47,269 nucleotides of DNA from Streptococcus infantis (GCF_015546995.1 NZ_JADMUH010000014.1:1-47269), one strand, 5' to 3'. Positions 39,216 through 47,162 are shown, numbered from the stretch's first letter. The notes: generated by a model from the sequence alone, not told the origin. Numbers and translations: made by a program.

Positions 39216-40123
39216 AATTTTTAAAGAAACCATATGCTTATGCTTCGGTTCTCGGTTTACTCTTGACAGGATCCTTTTGTTACTCAATGTTGAAGACTTT
39301 TGTACTCGCTGAAACTATTTCGACAGTAGCAACAACTAATACAAGTTCCAATACAGCTCAAGCTAGTCAAGCAGCTGAAACAGCAACAGTAACTAACTCA
39401 AGTTATAAGGACGAGAATATCTCTATCAATTTGACTGAAACGACGGTTAATCATACCCAAGTGTATGTTGCAGATGTTACAGTAAGTTCATCAGAATATC
39501 TAAAAACAGCATTTGCTCAAAACTCATTTGGAACAAACGTAACAGCTAAAACATCTGTCACTGCTGCAGAAAATGATGCAATTTTAGCAGTCAATGGTGA
39601 CTATTACGGTGCTAACTCTTCGGGTTATGTTATCCGTAATGGAGTTGTCTATCGTGATACTGTCCGTGAAAATTCTAATAATGGTGATTTAGCCATTTAT
39701 AAAGATGGTTCTTTCAAGATTATTTACGAGGATCAGATTTCAGCTGAGCAACTAGTCAAAGACGGAGTTATTAATCTCTTAGCTTTTGGCCCTGCCTTGG
39801 TCGAAAATGGTGAAATAGCAGTAGGAAAAAACCAAGAAGTTGGACAAGCTATGGCTTCGAATCCACGTACAGCTATTGGTATTATCGACGAAAACCACTA
39901 CATTATTGTAGTTTCTGACGGACGTACTTCTGAAAGTGAAGGTCTCTCTTTGTATCAGCTAGCTGAGGTTATGAAATCCTATGGTGCAAAAACTGCCTAC
40001 AATCTTGATGGTGGGGGATCCTCTACACTTTACTTCAACGGTCAGGTTATCAATAAACCAACGACTGGAGGAAACAAAATTTCAGAAAGGGCGGTGAGTG
40101 ATATTGCCTACATCGGTTATTAA
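39212..40123 (+). CDS. Exported phosphodiester glycosidase family protein (NAGPA domain)
   Basis: A 303-residue protein with an N-terminal membrane anchor or signal segment (about 9-32), a Thr/Ser/Ala-rich linker (about 35-65) and a NAGPA/DUF2233 domain recognisable by AVNGDYYGANSSGYVIRNG, NPRTAIGI, VVSDGR and the C-terminal YNLDGGGSSTLYFNG. The family includes the enzyme that removes GlcNAc from GlcNAc-1-phosphodiesters; bacterial members are linked with wall polymers and exopolysaccharide. Its coupling to a GT2-GtrA gene (ATGA overlap) suggests it trims or edits a phosphodiester-linked glycan outside the cell. The substrate is inferred, not known. Confidence 0.87.
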   Translation: MKFLKKPYAYASVLGLLLTGSFCYSMLKTFVLAETISTVATTNTSSNTAQASQAAETATVTNSSYKDENISINLTETTVNHTQVYVADVTVSSSEYLKTAFAQNSFGTNVTAKTSVTAAENDAILAVNGDYYGANSSGYVIRNGVVYRDTVRENSNNGDLAIYKDGSFKIIYEDQISAEQLVKDGVINLLAFGPALVENGEIAVGKNQEVGQAMASNPRTAIGIIDENHYIIVVSDGRTSESEGLSLYQLAEVMKSYGAKTAYNLDGGGSSTLYFNGQVINKPTTGGNKISERAVSDIAYIGY

Positions 40124-40523
40124 TCCTAACAAAAAACGTTTTAAGAAAGTAGTCATTTCTTATACACTAATTACGATTTTCTTCTTTGCCTTCTCTAGAA
40201 TTTATGAAGCATTCAGTTTTGGTGAGACATCTGTTCATATGCATTACTTGTTCGCCGTACCTCTTATTGGAGGAATTCTACTAGTAATCTTTCTCAAAGT
40301 TCTTCCACATTTCTCTCGTATCAGTCTAAATTTATGGAATTCGGCAGTAGCGATTATTATAACAGGTACGATTTTCCGAGGAATTGTCAATCTATCTGGT
40401 CGTTCAACTACTCTTGATGCCCCTTACTGGTATGTCGGTATCAGTTTTGCGGCCCTTGCTATTTTATCTATCTTTATAAAACCGTTTCTAACTAATAAGC
40501 GTACCAAAGTAATAGAAGGTTAA
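40098..40523 (+). CDS. Small membrane protein of unknown function
   Basis: A 141-residue protein with four predicted membrane segments and charged ends; I do not recognise a family. The reading frame begins at GTG 40098, 26 bp inside the upstream gene, with AAAGGG at ideal spacing. No ATG occurs until much later in the frame, so a GTG start is the best choice. It is the third gene of the GT2-GtrA and NAGPA cassette and precedes a strong terminator, so it probably helps that system, perhaps as a membrane partner. Function is unknown. Confidence 0.75.
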   Translation: MILPTSVINPNKKRFKKVVISYTLITIFFFAFSRIYEAFSFGETSVHMHYLFAVPLIGGILLVIFLKVLPHFSRISLNLWNSAVAIIITGTIFRGIVNLSGRSTTLDAPYWYVGISFAALAILSIFIKPFLTNKRTKVIEG

Positions 40524-40533
40524 TTATCAGAAT

Positions 40534-40572
40534 AAAAAAGTAGTCGTTCAGATATTGTTCGACTACTTTTTG
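40534..40572 (+). terminator. Terminator after the glycosyltransferase cassette
   Basis: AAAAAGTAGTCG pairs with CGACTACTTTTT around a loop of about 13 nt, with a T run. Confidence 0.85.
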
Positions 40573-40657
40573 TTGACTTTTATTTCTAAATTGTTTTAAC
40601 AATATTACAACTTTCTTTCTTCTTAAAGACCTTACTTTTATAATTAAAATTATATTG

Positions 40658-40663
40658 TATAAT
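40658..40663 (+). promoter_or_regulatory. lytB promoter (-10)
   Basis: A perfect TATAAT lies about 78 bp before lytB. The -35 region is weak. The rest of the 217-bp gap upstream is AT-rich with no gene. Confidence 0.5.
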
Positions 40664-40740
40664 AAAGTGGATAAATGTCGTCTTTAAAACGATAAGTAAG
40701 AAGTATAAAATATAGGGAATATAAAATTGAAAGGATAAAA

Positions 40741-42825
40741 ATGAAAAAGATATTACTAGCAAGTACAGTTGTTCTTTCTATGGCCGGGATTTCTAAAACA
40801 ACTGTATTAGCAAAGGAAAACCAAGCTACAAACAAAGTTCAAAGTTCAGAAAAAACTGTAGCAAATGGAACGAGTAAGGAAGCTAAAGAGAAAAAGCAAG
40901 CTCAAGGTCAAGAGCAGAAGGATAAGCAGAATCAAAACGAAACACAAATCAAGGCAGAAAAGGATTCTTCTCAATCTGAACAGAAACAAGAAACAGCCCT
41001 TACCAAGGATAACTCTTCAACAGAAGAAATTACTGAAGAGGTCAACAAAGAAGGTTGGCAAAAAGAAAATGGTCAATGGCGTTATTATGAAAGTAAAAAG
41101 GCTGTTACGAATTGGAAAAAAATAGCTGGTCATTGGTATTATTTTAACCAAGATGGTATCATGCTTAGCAATACAGTTTATGATGACTATCTCTTTAATA
41201 AAAGCGGTGCTATGGTTGAAACTTCTTGGGTAAAAATAGATGAGAAGTGGTTTTATGCCACAGAATCAGGAAAGATTATCCGCAACAAATGGGAAAAAAT
41301 TAACGGTTCATGGTATCGTTTTGACGAAACTGGTATCATGTTAAGCAAAACTATTTATAATGACTATCTTCTTCAGACTAGCGGTGCTATGGCTGAAAAG
41401 AACTGGGTAAAAATGGATGAAAAGTGGTACTATGCTACTGATTCAGGAAAAGTCGTTCGTAATAAATGGGGAAAGATTAACGGTTCATGGTATCGTTTTG
41501 ATGAAACTGGTATCATGTTAAGCAAAACCATTTATAATGACTATCTTCTTCAGACTAGCGGTGCTATGGCTGAAAAGAACTGGGTAAAAATGGATGAAAA
41601 GTGGTACTATGCTACTGATTCAGGAAAAGTCGTTCGTAATAAATGGGAAAAGATTAATAGCTCTTGGTACTTATTTGATAAAGACGGGGTCATGTTGAGT
41701 AGTCAATGGAAAGATAAATACTACCTAAAAGATAGTGGCGCCATGGCTCAAAACGAATGGTTCTTTGATAAAAAATACAATAGTTGGTTCTACCTAAAAT
41801 CAGATGGTTCTTATGCTGAAAACCAATGGCAAGGGTCCTACTATCTCAAATCATATGGTTATATGGCCAAGAATGAGTGGATCTTTGATAAGAGTTACAA
41901 TGCTTGGTATTATCTAAAAGATGATGGACTATATGCTACTGGAACACTCAAAATCAATGGTAAAAATTATAGCTTTGAAAATAACGGGAAGTGGATCTCT
42001 AATCCATCTAGTTATTATAAAGTAAAACCAATAACAGCCTATGTTTATAGTGCTTCTGGAGCTAGACTTAGCTATATTTCTCAAGGTACTATAGTTGCTG
42101 TTTCTGACACAGAGTCTCAAGGTGACAGACTCCCAGTCCAAATTTCTGGACTTTCAGGCTTTATGAATAAGAGTGACCTTATAGCTGTAAATGCTAGTGA
42201 CGAGTTTATCCCTCATTACACAAGCGATGGTCGTTATCTTTATCACGAGTTATCACCTTATACAAGTATTCGTGTAGCACCTCATAGTTCATCTATGGCT
42301 ATTGGTACAAAATACTATTCATCAGATGGCGTTAACTTTGATAACTTTAAAGTTGAGAACCCATTCCTCTATAGAGATCTAAGAAAGCCAACAAATTATA
42401 CAGCAGAAGAATTGAATAAGGTTTATTCTCTTATGAATATTCAGGGCAGCCGCCTTGCAGGTAAAGGAGAGGTCTTCAAAGAAGCGGAGAAACGCTATCA
42501 GGTGAATGCGCTTTATCTAATGGCGCACAGTGCTCTAGAAAGTGCATGGGGACGTAGTCAGATTGCTAACGATAAGAATAACTTCTTTGGTATTGCTGCC
42601 TATGATACTACTCCATATGATTCTGCAAAAAGTTTCGACAATGTTGATAAGGGAATCCTAGGGGCAGCTAAATGGATCCGAGAGAATTATATTGATGAAG
42701 GTAGAACCCATCTTGGTAATAAATCATCTGGAATGAACGTTCTTTATGCTTCTGATCCGTATTGGGGTGAAAAGATTGCGAGTATCATGATGACCATCAA
42801 CAGTAAACTAGGTGAAAAAGACTAA
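40741..42825 (+). CDS. lytB: Choline-binding endo-beta-N-acetylglucosaminidase LytB
   Basis: A 694-residue secreted protein: signal peptide (about 1-24, ending VLA), a Lys/Gln/Glu-rich linker (25-105), choline-binding repeats (about 105-415; motifs such as GHWYYFNQDGIM), an SH3-like module (about 420-480), and a C-terminal GH73 glucosaminidase. The catalytic glutamate is probably Glu600 in HSALESAWGRS. The C-terminal half closely resembles pneumococcal LytB, the daughter-cell separating hydrolase. The repeats anchor it to phosphocholine on teichoic acids. Two 59-residue blocks are nearly identical. The polar linker before the repeats is longer than in the LytB I remember. A good GAAAGGA site precedes the ATG. 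Confidence 0.93.
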   Translation: MKKILLASTVVLSMAGISKTTVLAKENQATNKVQSSEKTVANGTSKEAKEKKQAQGQEQKDKQNQNETQIKAEKDSSQSEQKQETALTKDNSSTEEITEEVNKEGWQKENGQWRYYESKKAVTNWKKIAGHWYYFNQDGIMLSNTVYDDYLFNKSGAMVETSWVKIDEKWFYATESGKIIRNKWEKINGSWYRFDETGIMLSKTIYNDYLLQTSGAMAEKNWVKMDEKWYYATDSGKVVRNKWGKINGSWYRFDETGIMLSKTIYNDYLLQTSGAMAEKNWVKMDEKWYYATDSGKVVRNKWEKINSSWYLFDKDGVMLSSQWKDKYYLKDSGAMAQNEWFFDKKYNSWFYLKSDGSYAENQWQGSYYLKSYGYMAKNEWIFDKSYNAWYYLKDDGLYATGTLKINGKNYSFENNGKWISNPSSYYKVKPITAYVYSASGARLSYISQGTIVAVSDTESQGDRLPVQISGLSGFMNKSDLIAVNASDEFIPHYTSDGRYLYHELSPYTSIRVAPHSSSMAIGTKYYSSDGVNFDNFKVENPFLYRDLRKPTNYTAEELNKVYSLMNIQGSRLAGKGEVFKEAEKRYQVNALYLMAHSALESAWGRSQIANDKNNFFGIAAYDTTPYDSAKSFDNVDKGILGAAKWIRENYIDEGRTHLGNKSSGMNVLYASDPYWGEKIASIMMTINSKLGEKD
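41299..41652 (+). repeat. Tandem 177-bp duplication in the choline-binding region of lytB
   Basis: Copies at 41299-41475 and 41476-41652 encode 59-residue blocks starting INGSWYRFDETG. By eye they differ at only three bases, and two of those are silent. A more diverged related block precedes them. Confidence 0.92.
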
Positions 42826-42835
42826 AAATATATTT

Positions 42836-42869
42836 AAAATCGATGACTATAAAATGGTTATCGATTTTT
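42836..42869 (+). terminator. Terminator after lytB
   Basis: AAAATCGAT (42836-42844) pairs with ATCGATTTT (42860-42868), followed by T. Confidence 0.8.
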
Positions 42870-42893
42870 GTTTGTCTTAATGATCATGAAACA

Positions 42894-42928
42894 AAAAGAG
42901 GATTTACCTTTTAGTAAACCCTTTTTTT
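42894..42928 (-). terminator. Terminator after the first LPXTG adhesin gene
   Basis: AAAGAGGATTTAC pairs imperfectly with GTAAACCCTTTT, with a U-rich end on the minus strand. It is about 55 bp past the stop codon. Confidence 0.6.
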
Positions 42929-42982
42929 GTTTATGAACTTAAATCATCTAAAATTAGACCACTTTAATTTTGTTCATTAAAA

Positions 42983-44596
42983 TTAGTTATTTTTAGATTT
43001 AAGTGAATTTCTAACAACTAGAATTGATGAAACAAGGATGATAGTACCAAGAATTGTTACAAATGTTCCTTTTCTTTCACCAGTTTCTGGAAGCCCTGGT
43101 TTATCCTTAGTTGTAGTTACTGTAGATTTAGGCTCTTCAGTAGTAGTTGTTGTAGTTGAAGTAGTCTTAGGCTCTTCAGTTGTAGTTGTTGTGCTTGAAG
43201 TAGTCTTAGGCTCTTCAGTTGTAGTTGTTGTGCTTGAAGTAGTCTTAGGCTCTTCAGTTGTAGTTGTTGTGCTTGAAGTAGTCTTAGGTTCTTCAGTAGT
43301 AGTTGTTGTAGTTGAAGTAGTCTTAGGCTCTTCAGTAGTAGTTGTTGTAGTTGAAGTAGTCTTAGGCTCTTCAGTAGTAGTTGTTGTAGTTGAAGTAGTT
43401 GTAGGCTCTTCAGTTGTAGTTGTTGTAGTTGAAGTAGTTGTAGGCTCTTCAGTTGTAGTTGTTGTAGTTGAAGTAGTCTTAGGTTCTTCAGTTGTAGTTG
43501 TTGTAGTTGAAGTAGTCTTAGGCTCTTCAGTTGTAGTTGTTGTAGTTGTAGGCTCTTCAGTAGTAGTTGTGGTTGTAGTTGTGGTTGTAGTAGTAGTTGA
43601 AGTTTGATCGCCATCCACACCACCATTTGCATTGATGTTTGCCACAGATGCGTTTACTTCTTTGGCCACAACCGCAGTTTCACCTTTGACTTGGTACCAA
43701 ACTTTTGTGTTGTTCTTGAAGTCTTTTTGCTTTTCATTTTCTATTTTTGTACGATAGAAAATTAGAACGCCAGTCTTGTTGATCAAGTCTTTTGGAATTG
43801 TAACAGTGATTTTTCCAGAAGCATCAATTGTGAATGTTGATCCAGGAAAGGCTGCTAAGAAATCGTCGATAGCAGTTTCACCGCCGTAATATCCAGGTTT
43901 ATTACCTGTTGTAGTAATACTGAAGCTATCTTTAACAAGTGAATGTCCACCTTGGACTTCATCTTCAACACGAACGTCGCCGTCCACTTCTAAGTTCATT
44001 GCGTTGATTGTCAATGTCCAAAGAATGTGTTCAGGGTCGTCAGCGTGCATGTCCCCAGCTTTTAAGTAGAATGGAGCGTGGTTTTCGCCAGTCGCCTCTT
44101 TCTTAACGCTTAAATCAACTGTCTTATCTCCACTGATGATAGTAAATTTACCAACATGTTCTTTATCAGTTGCTGTATTATTATGAACTTCAATCTCAAA
44201 TTCACCCCAACCACGGATGTTTTGAAGGTTTTTGATAGCTTCGTTAAAAGTAACAGTAGCAGAGCCATCAGTAATGACCATGTCTCCAACGTAAGTTCCG
44301 TCAATGTTTAGAGGAATAGTCTTTTTAAAACCTACCCCATAGACTGTACCAGAACTAGTCCAATTAACTTTTAATGTATCACCTGGTTGGATTTTTTGTG
44401 CGTGCTCGTCAAATGTAAACTTAACAGTTGTTTGTCCACCATCTGTGATTTCATTTGATGAAACAGTCAGTGAGCTAATATTATTACTGACATCTCCAGC
44501 TTTTACCACATCAGACTGCGAAAATACTATGAACAATAAGGGTAAAAATACAAGAAAGAAGACTTTTGCAAGTCTACTTAGATTATTTTTTTTCAT
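42983..44596 (-). CDS. LPXTG-anchored surface adhesin with threonine-rich repeat stalk (A)
   Basis: A 537-residue sortase substrate. Residues 1-32 form a signal peptide (basic start, hydrophobic core, ending VVKAG). Residues about 35-330 resemble the Ig-like adhesin domains of collagen/fibrinogen-binding MSCRAMMs (for example KIQPGDTLKVNW and VITDGSATVTFNEAI). Residues about 335-500 are a stalk of 13-residue TEEPKTTSTTTTT-type units, ten of them full length. The C-terminus has LPETG, a hydrophobic segment and the tail KSKNN. The ligand is unknown. It shares its stalk design and upstream leader with the next gene and appears to be its paralogue, but has no CnaB domain. Its start follows GGAGAAGG. 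Confidence 0.88.
   Translation of the reverse strand: MKKNNLSRLAKVFFLVFLPLLFIVFSQSDVVKAGDVSNNISSLTVSSNEITDGGQTTVKFTFDEHAQKIQPGDTLKVNWTSSGTVYGVGFKKTIPLNIDGTYVGDMVITDGSATVTFNEAIKNLQNIRGWGEFEIEVHNNTATDKEHVGKFTIISGDKTVDLSVKKEATGENHAPFYLKAGDMHADDPEHILWTLTINAMNLEVDGDVRVEDEVQGGHSLVKDSFSITTTGNKPGYYGGETAIDDFLAAFPGSTFTIDASGKITVTIPKDLINKTGVLIFYRTKIENEKQKDFKNNTKVWYQVKGETAVVAKEVNASVANINANGGVDGDQTSTTTTTTTTTTTTTEEPTTTTTTTEEPKTTSTTTTTTEEPKTTSTTTTTTEEPTTTSTTTTTTEEPTTTSTTTTTTEEPKTTSTTTTTTEEPKTTSTTTTTTEEPKTTSSTTTTTEEPKTTSSTTTTTEEPKTTSSTTTTTEEPKTTSTTTTTTEEPKSTVTTTKDKPGLPETGERKGTFVTILGTIILVSSILVVRNSLKSKNN
43117..43600 (-). repeat. 39-bp coding minisatellite in adhesin A
   Basis: Units of 39 bp (13 codons) encoding T-E-E-P-K/T-T-T-S-S/T-TTTT repeat in tandem; twelve EEP modules are seen, ten of them full-length units. 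Adjacent units are nearly identical, so copy number should vary by slippage or recombination without changing frame. Confidence 0.92.
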
Positions 44597-44670
44597 TTCC
44601 TTCTCCTATTTGTCTCCAATTTTTACACATTTTTGTATGTTAATACCAAAACTTACAAATATATGCATAA

Positions 44671-44784
44671 TTATATAGGTTAATTTTTCAAGACAACACT
44701 ACTAAAAATGCACCTCCTACTAGTCAATTATCAAAAAAATATCCTATAAGGTGAATTATATCACAAATAAATAAAACTTCAAAT
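44671..44784 (-). promoter_or_regulatory. Promoter and conserved leader of adhesin A
   Basis: On the minus strand, TTGAAG (44778-44783), 16 bp, then TATAAT (44756-44761) with an upstream TG forms an extended -10 promoter. The predicted leader is about 153 nt. Its first part contains TATAGG and CCTATA blocks (44744-44749 and 44675-44680) and an unused AGGAGG (44714-44719), all shared with the other adhesin gene. A TATAAT at 44671-44676 could be a second promoter. Confidence 0.6.
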
Positions 44785-44889
44785 ATTTAACTGTTTTAAG
44801 TATAAAATTATATCAAATTCGCTGAAAAAATTTAAACATTTACTTTGTACAATGTTTGTATGCAATGATTCATTCGTTGAGGAAATGAA

Positions 44890-44915
44890 AAAGGACTATT
44901 TTGAAATAGTCCTTT
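44890..44915 (-). terminator. Terminator after the second LPXTG adhesin gene
   Basis: AAAGGACTATTT (44890-44901) pairs with AAATAGTCCTTT (44904-44915), followed on the minus strand by a U run. Confidence 0.85.
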
Positions 44916-44938
44916 ATATAGTTAATCAATCTTTAACC

Positions 44939-46972
44939 TTATTCTTTTTCATTTTTACGTAAGAATGCAATGGCAACGATTGATGAAATGAGAGTTGCAA
45001 AACCAATGATAGTAACCAATGTTCCTTTTCCTTCACCAGTATTTGGAAGTTCAGGTTTGTCATTTGTTGTTGTTACTGTAGTCTTAGGTTCTTCACCAGT
45101 GGTTGTTGTAGTTGTTGTGCTTGAAGTAGTCTTAGGCTCTTCAGTTGTTGTTGTTGTAGTTGAAGTAGTTGTAGGCTCTTCAGTTGTAGTAGTTGTACTT
45201 GAAGTAGTTGTAGACTCTTCAGTTGTTGTTGTAGTTGAAGTAGTTGTAGACTCTTCAGTTGTAGTTGTAGTTGAAGTAGTTGTAGACTCTTCAGTTGTTG
45301 TTGTAGTTGAAGTAGTCGTTGGCTCTTCAGTTGTTGTTGTAGTTGAAGTAGTCTTAGGCTCTTCAGTTGTAGTTGTAGTTGAAGTAGTTGTAGGCTCTTC
45401 AGTTGTAGTTGTAGTTGAAGTAGTTGTAGGCTCTTCAGTTGTAGTAGTTGTAGTTGAAGTAGTTGTAGACTCTTCAGTTGTTGTTGTAGTTGAAGTAGTT
45501 GTAGACTCTTCAGTAGTTGTTGTAGTTGAAGTAGTTGTAGGCTCTTCAGTTGTTGTTGTAGTTGAAGTAGTCGTTGGCTCTTCAGTTGTTGTAGTTGTTG
45601 TAGTTGTAGGCTCTTCAGTTGTTGTAGTTGTTGTAGTTGTAGGCTCTTCAGTTGTTGTAGTTGTTGTAGTTGTTGTAGTTGTTTCTTCTTTTGGATTCAC
45701 AATTGTTTTAGTTACTGAATGATCAGCTCCAAAATCGTCAACATTAACTTCTGTATCTGCTACTTTGATGACATAACCTGATGGTGCTTCTGTTTCTGTC
45801 AAGATATATTTATCTTTTAATAATGCATTAACAGTAATTTTACCATTTTCATCTGTTTCGTATTCACCGATCACTTGATTGTTGGCTTCACGTACTACTT
45901 TAAATTTAGCACCTTTAAGCGGTTGATTCTCATTATCAACTTTTTGGATATTGATTGAGTAAACATAACCAAGACCAGCACCACCAGCAATTTGAACTAA
46001 AGCAGCATTGGTTACTTCTTTAACAACAACACCTTTACCTTTTAATGTAGCGTCATTCTTCAATAATTCGCCATCAACGGGTTCATAATTTAAACGTACG
46101 TTATAAGAAATACGATATTGGTCTTCTTCTGTCATGTCCCCTAATTCGACAACAAAAGATTGTCCATCTTCACTAACTGTAATCTTGTGTTGGTCAGTTA
46201 CATCAACACGGTCAGAGAATTGCCATTCTCCATCTACGAATGCAAATTTACCTTTGATAACTTTAATACTATCTTTTACATAGCTAGCATTTGTAAATTT
46301 CAAGTGGTCCTCAATCGTTACACCTTGAATATTCTCTTTTGTACGATTGACTGAAATAGTGTATTGGACCTCTCTTTTATCACCTTCATTAACCCAACTA
46401 GTCTTTGATAAAAGTTTTGGATCACCATCACCGATACCTTTAAATGTAACCTTACCAGCAGGTTTTGTTTCTTTGTTTATCGTAATTTCAACTGGGATTT
46501 CTCCTTGTTGAGGGTGTTTTTTGAAATCGACACGAGCATAGAAGAAGAAAGATCCTTCAGTATCTGAGTGTTTTTCAGCATAATCCGTATAAGTTAAAGT
46601 AATGGACTTGTTATCAGCACTTAGTTTTGCATTTGCAATCACCTCATTTGTATTGATATCCTTGATTTCAATATTATCAGAGTTAATCATTAGAGCATCA
46701 GGCACCGTAATTATCGTTTGATCTCCTGCCTTAACATCTTTTCCTAATTTAAAATCTGCATTAAGACGGAATGTAGCCCATTGCGCTAAATCCCAAGTTA
46801 GATCTCCACCTTCATTATTTGATACCTTAACATTTGTGATTGTATCTACAATTTTTCCAGATGCTGAAACCTCAGGGGTTTCAGCAAATGTCTTATTCAA
46901 ACTAAATACAAAGACAGTTGTCAATAAGCAAATAATAAAAGAAAAGATTCCCAATTTCTTTTTGTTCTTCAT
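44939..46972 (-). CDS. LPXTG-anchored surface adhesin with CnaB domain and threonine-rich stalk (B)
   Basis: A 677-residue sortase substrate. A signal peptide (about 1-31, ending TFAE) precedes Ig-like adhesin domains (about 35-330), a CnaB/SpaA-type domain (about 340-415) with the likely isopeptide Lys in INIQKVD and Glu in LTETEAPSGY, then a stalk of about 16 T-E-E-P/S modules of 11-13 residues (about 430-635). It ends LPNTG, a hydrophobic segment and RKNEKE. MSCRAMM-type proteins bind host matrix or glycoproteins; the ligand here is unknown. CnaB domains are normally self-crosslinked and protease resistant. The start follows GGGAAGGAAAA. It is a paralogue of adhesin A by stalk and leader. 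Confidence 0.9.
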   Translation of the reverse strand: MKNKKKLGIFSFIICLLTTVFVFSLNKTFAETPEVSASGKIVDTITNVKVSNNEGGDLTWDLAQWATFRLNADFKLGKDVKAGDQTIITVPDALMINSDNIEIKDINTNEVIANAKLSADNKSITLTYTDYAEKHSDTEGSFFFYARVDFKKHPQQGEIPVEITINKETKPAGKVTFKGIGDGDPKLLSKTSWVNEGDKREVQYTISVNRTKENIQGVTIEDHLKFTNASYVKDSIKVIKGKFAFVDGEWQFSDRVDVTDQHKITVSEDGQSFVVELGDMTEEDQYRISYNVRLNYEPVDGELLKNDATLKGKGVVVKEVTNAALVQIAGGAGLGYVYSINIQKVDNENQPLKGAKFKVVREANNQVIGEYETDENGKITVNALLKDKYILTETEAPSGYVIKVADTEVNVDDFGADHSVTKTIVNPKEETTTTTTTTTTTEEPTTTTTTTTEEPTTTTTTTTEEPTTTSTTTTTEEPTTTSTTTTTEESTTTSTTTTTEESTTTSTTTTTTEEPTTTSTTTTTEEPTTTSTTTTTEEPKTTSTTTTTEEPTTTSTTTTTEESTTTSTTTTTEESTTTSTTTTTEESTTTSSTTTTTEEPTTTSTTTTTTEEPKTTSSTTTTTTTGEEPKTTVTTTNDKPELPNTGEGKGTLVTIIGFATLISSIVAIAFLRKNEKE
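45085..45690 (-). repeat. 36/39-bp coding minisatellite in adhesin B
   Basis: Tandem units mostly of 36 bp (12 codons) with some of 39 bp encode T-E-E-P/S-TTTS-TTTT. Sixteen modules are seen. The unit is nearly the same as in adhesin A, giving long stretches of homology between the two genes. Confidence 0.9.
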
Positions 46973-47162
46973 TATTTTCCTTCCCTTTTGTAAGATTGGT
47001 ATTCTTAAGATACAAAAAAATATTGCACTTTAAGTAATACTCCCTAAGTAAATTATTATATATAGGATGATTTTATAGACACCCTTATTGCTGTCCTCCT
47101 CCTAGTCTTTTACTAAAACTATCCTATAAGCGAATTATATCACATTATAATGTCTACATCAA
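46973..47162 (-). promoter_or_regulatory. Promoter and conserved leader of adhesin B
   Basis: On the minus strand, TTGATG (47157-47162), 17 bp, then TATAAT (47134-47139) with an upstream TG forms an extended -10 promoter. The predicted leader is about 155 nt, the same length as in adhesin A. It contains complementary 8-mers TATAGGAT and ATCCTATA (47121-47128 and 47061-47068) enclosing AGGAGGAGG (47095-47103). A TATAAT at 47055-47060 could be a second promoter. Confidence 0.6.

Larger units (their letters stand above)
44597..44938. other. Gap between the two adhesin genes
   Basis: This 342-bp stretch has no supported gene. It holds the ribosome binding site, leader and promoter of adhesin gene A (to about 44784), a second TGA-TATAAT motif on the minus strand at 44808-44816, and the terminator of the upstream adhesin gene at 44890-44915. 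The rest is AT-rich and unassigned. Confidence 0.7.

Noticed and set aside
40773..42000. Phage endolysin or toxin with choline-binding repeats.
   Set aside because: The signal peptide, GH73 C-terminus and strong likeness to LytB indicate a chromosomal separation enzyme; no phage genes surround it.
43038..43607. A 189-codon plus-strand open frame opposite the stalk of adhesin A (Val-rich, VVVVVEVV repeats).
   Set aside because: It is the mirror of a stop-free threonine minisatellite, has no ribosome binding site and begins within the C-terminal coding part of the real gene.
43117..43632. A Leu/Gln-rich minus-strand frame overlapping adhesin A in another phase.
   Set aside because: The repeat is open in more than one phase; this frame has no signal, anchor or ribosome binding site.
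44970..45722. A 250-codon plus-strand open frame opposite the stalk of adhesin B.
   Set aside because: Same reason: the ACA/ACT-rich array lacks stop codons on the other strand. The sense frame has signal peptide, adhesin domains and LPXTG anchor.
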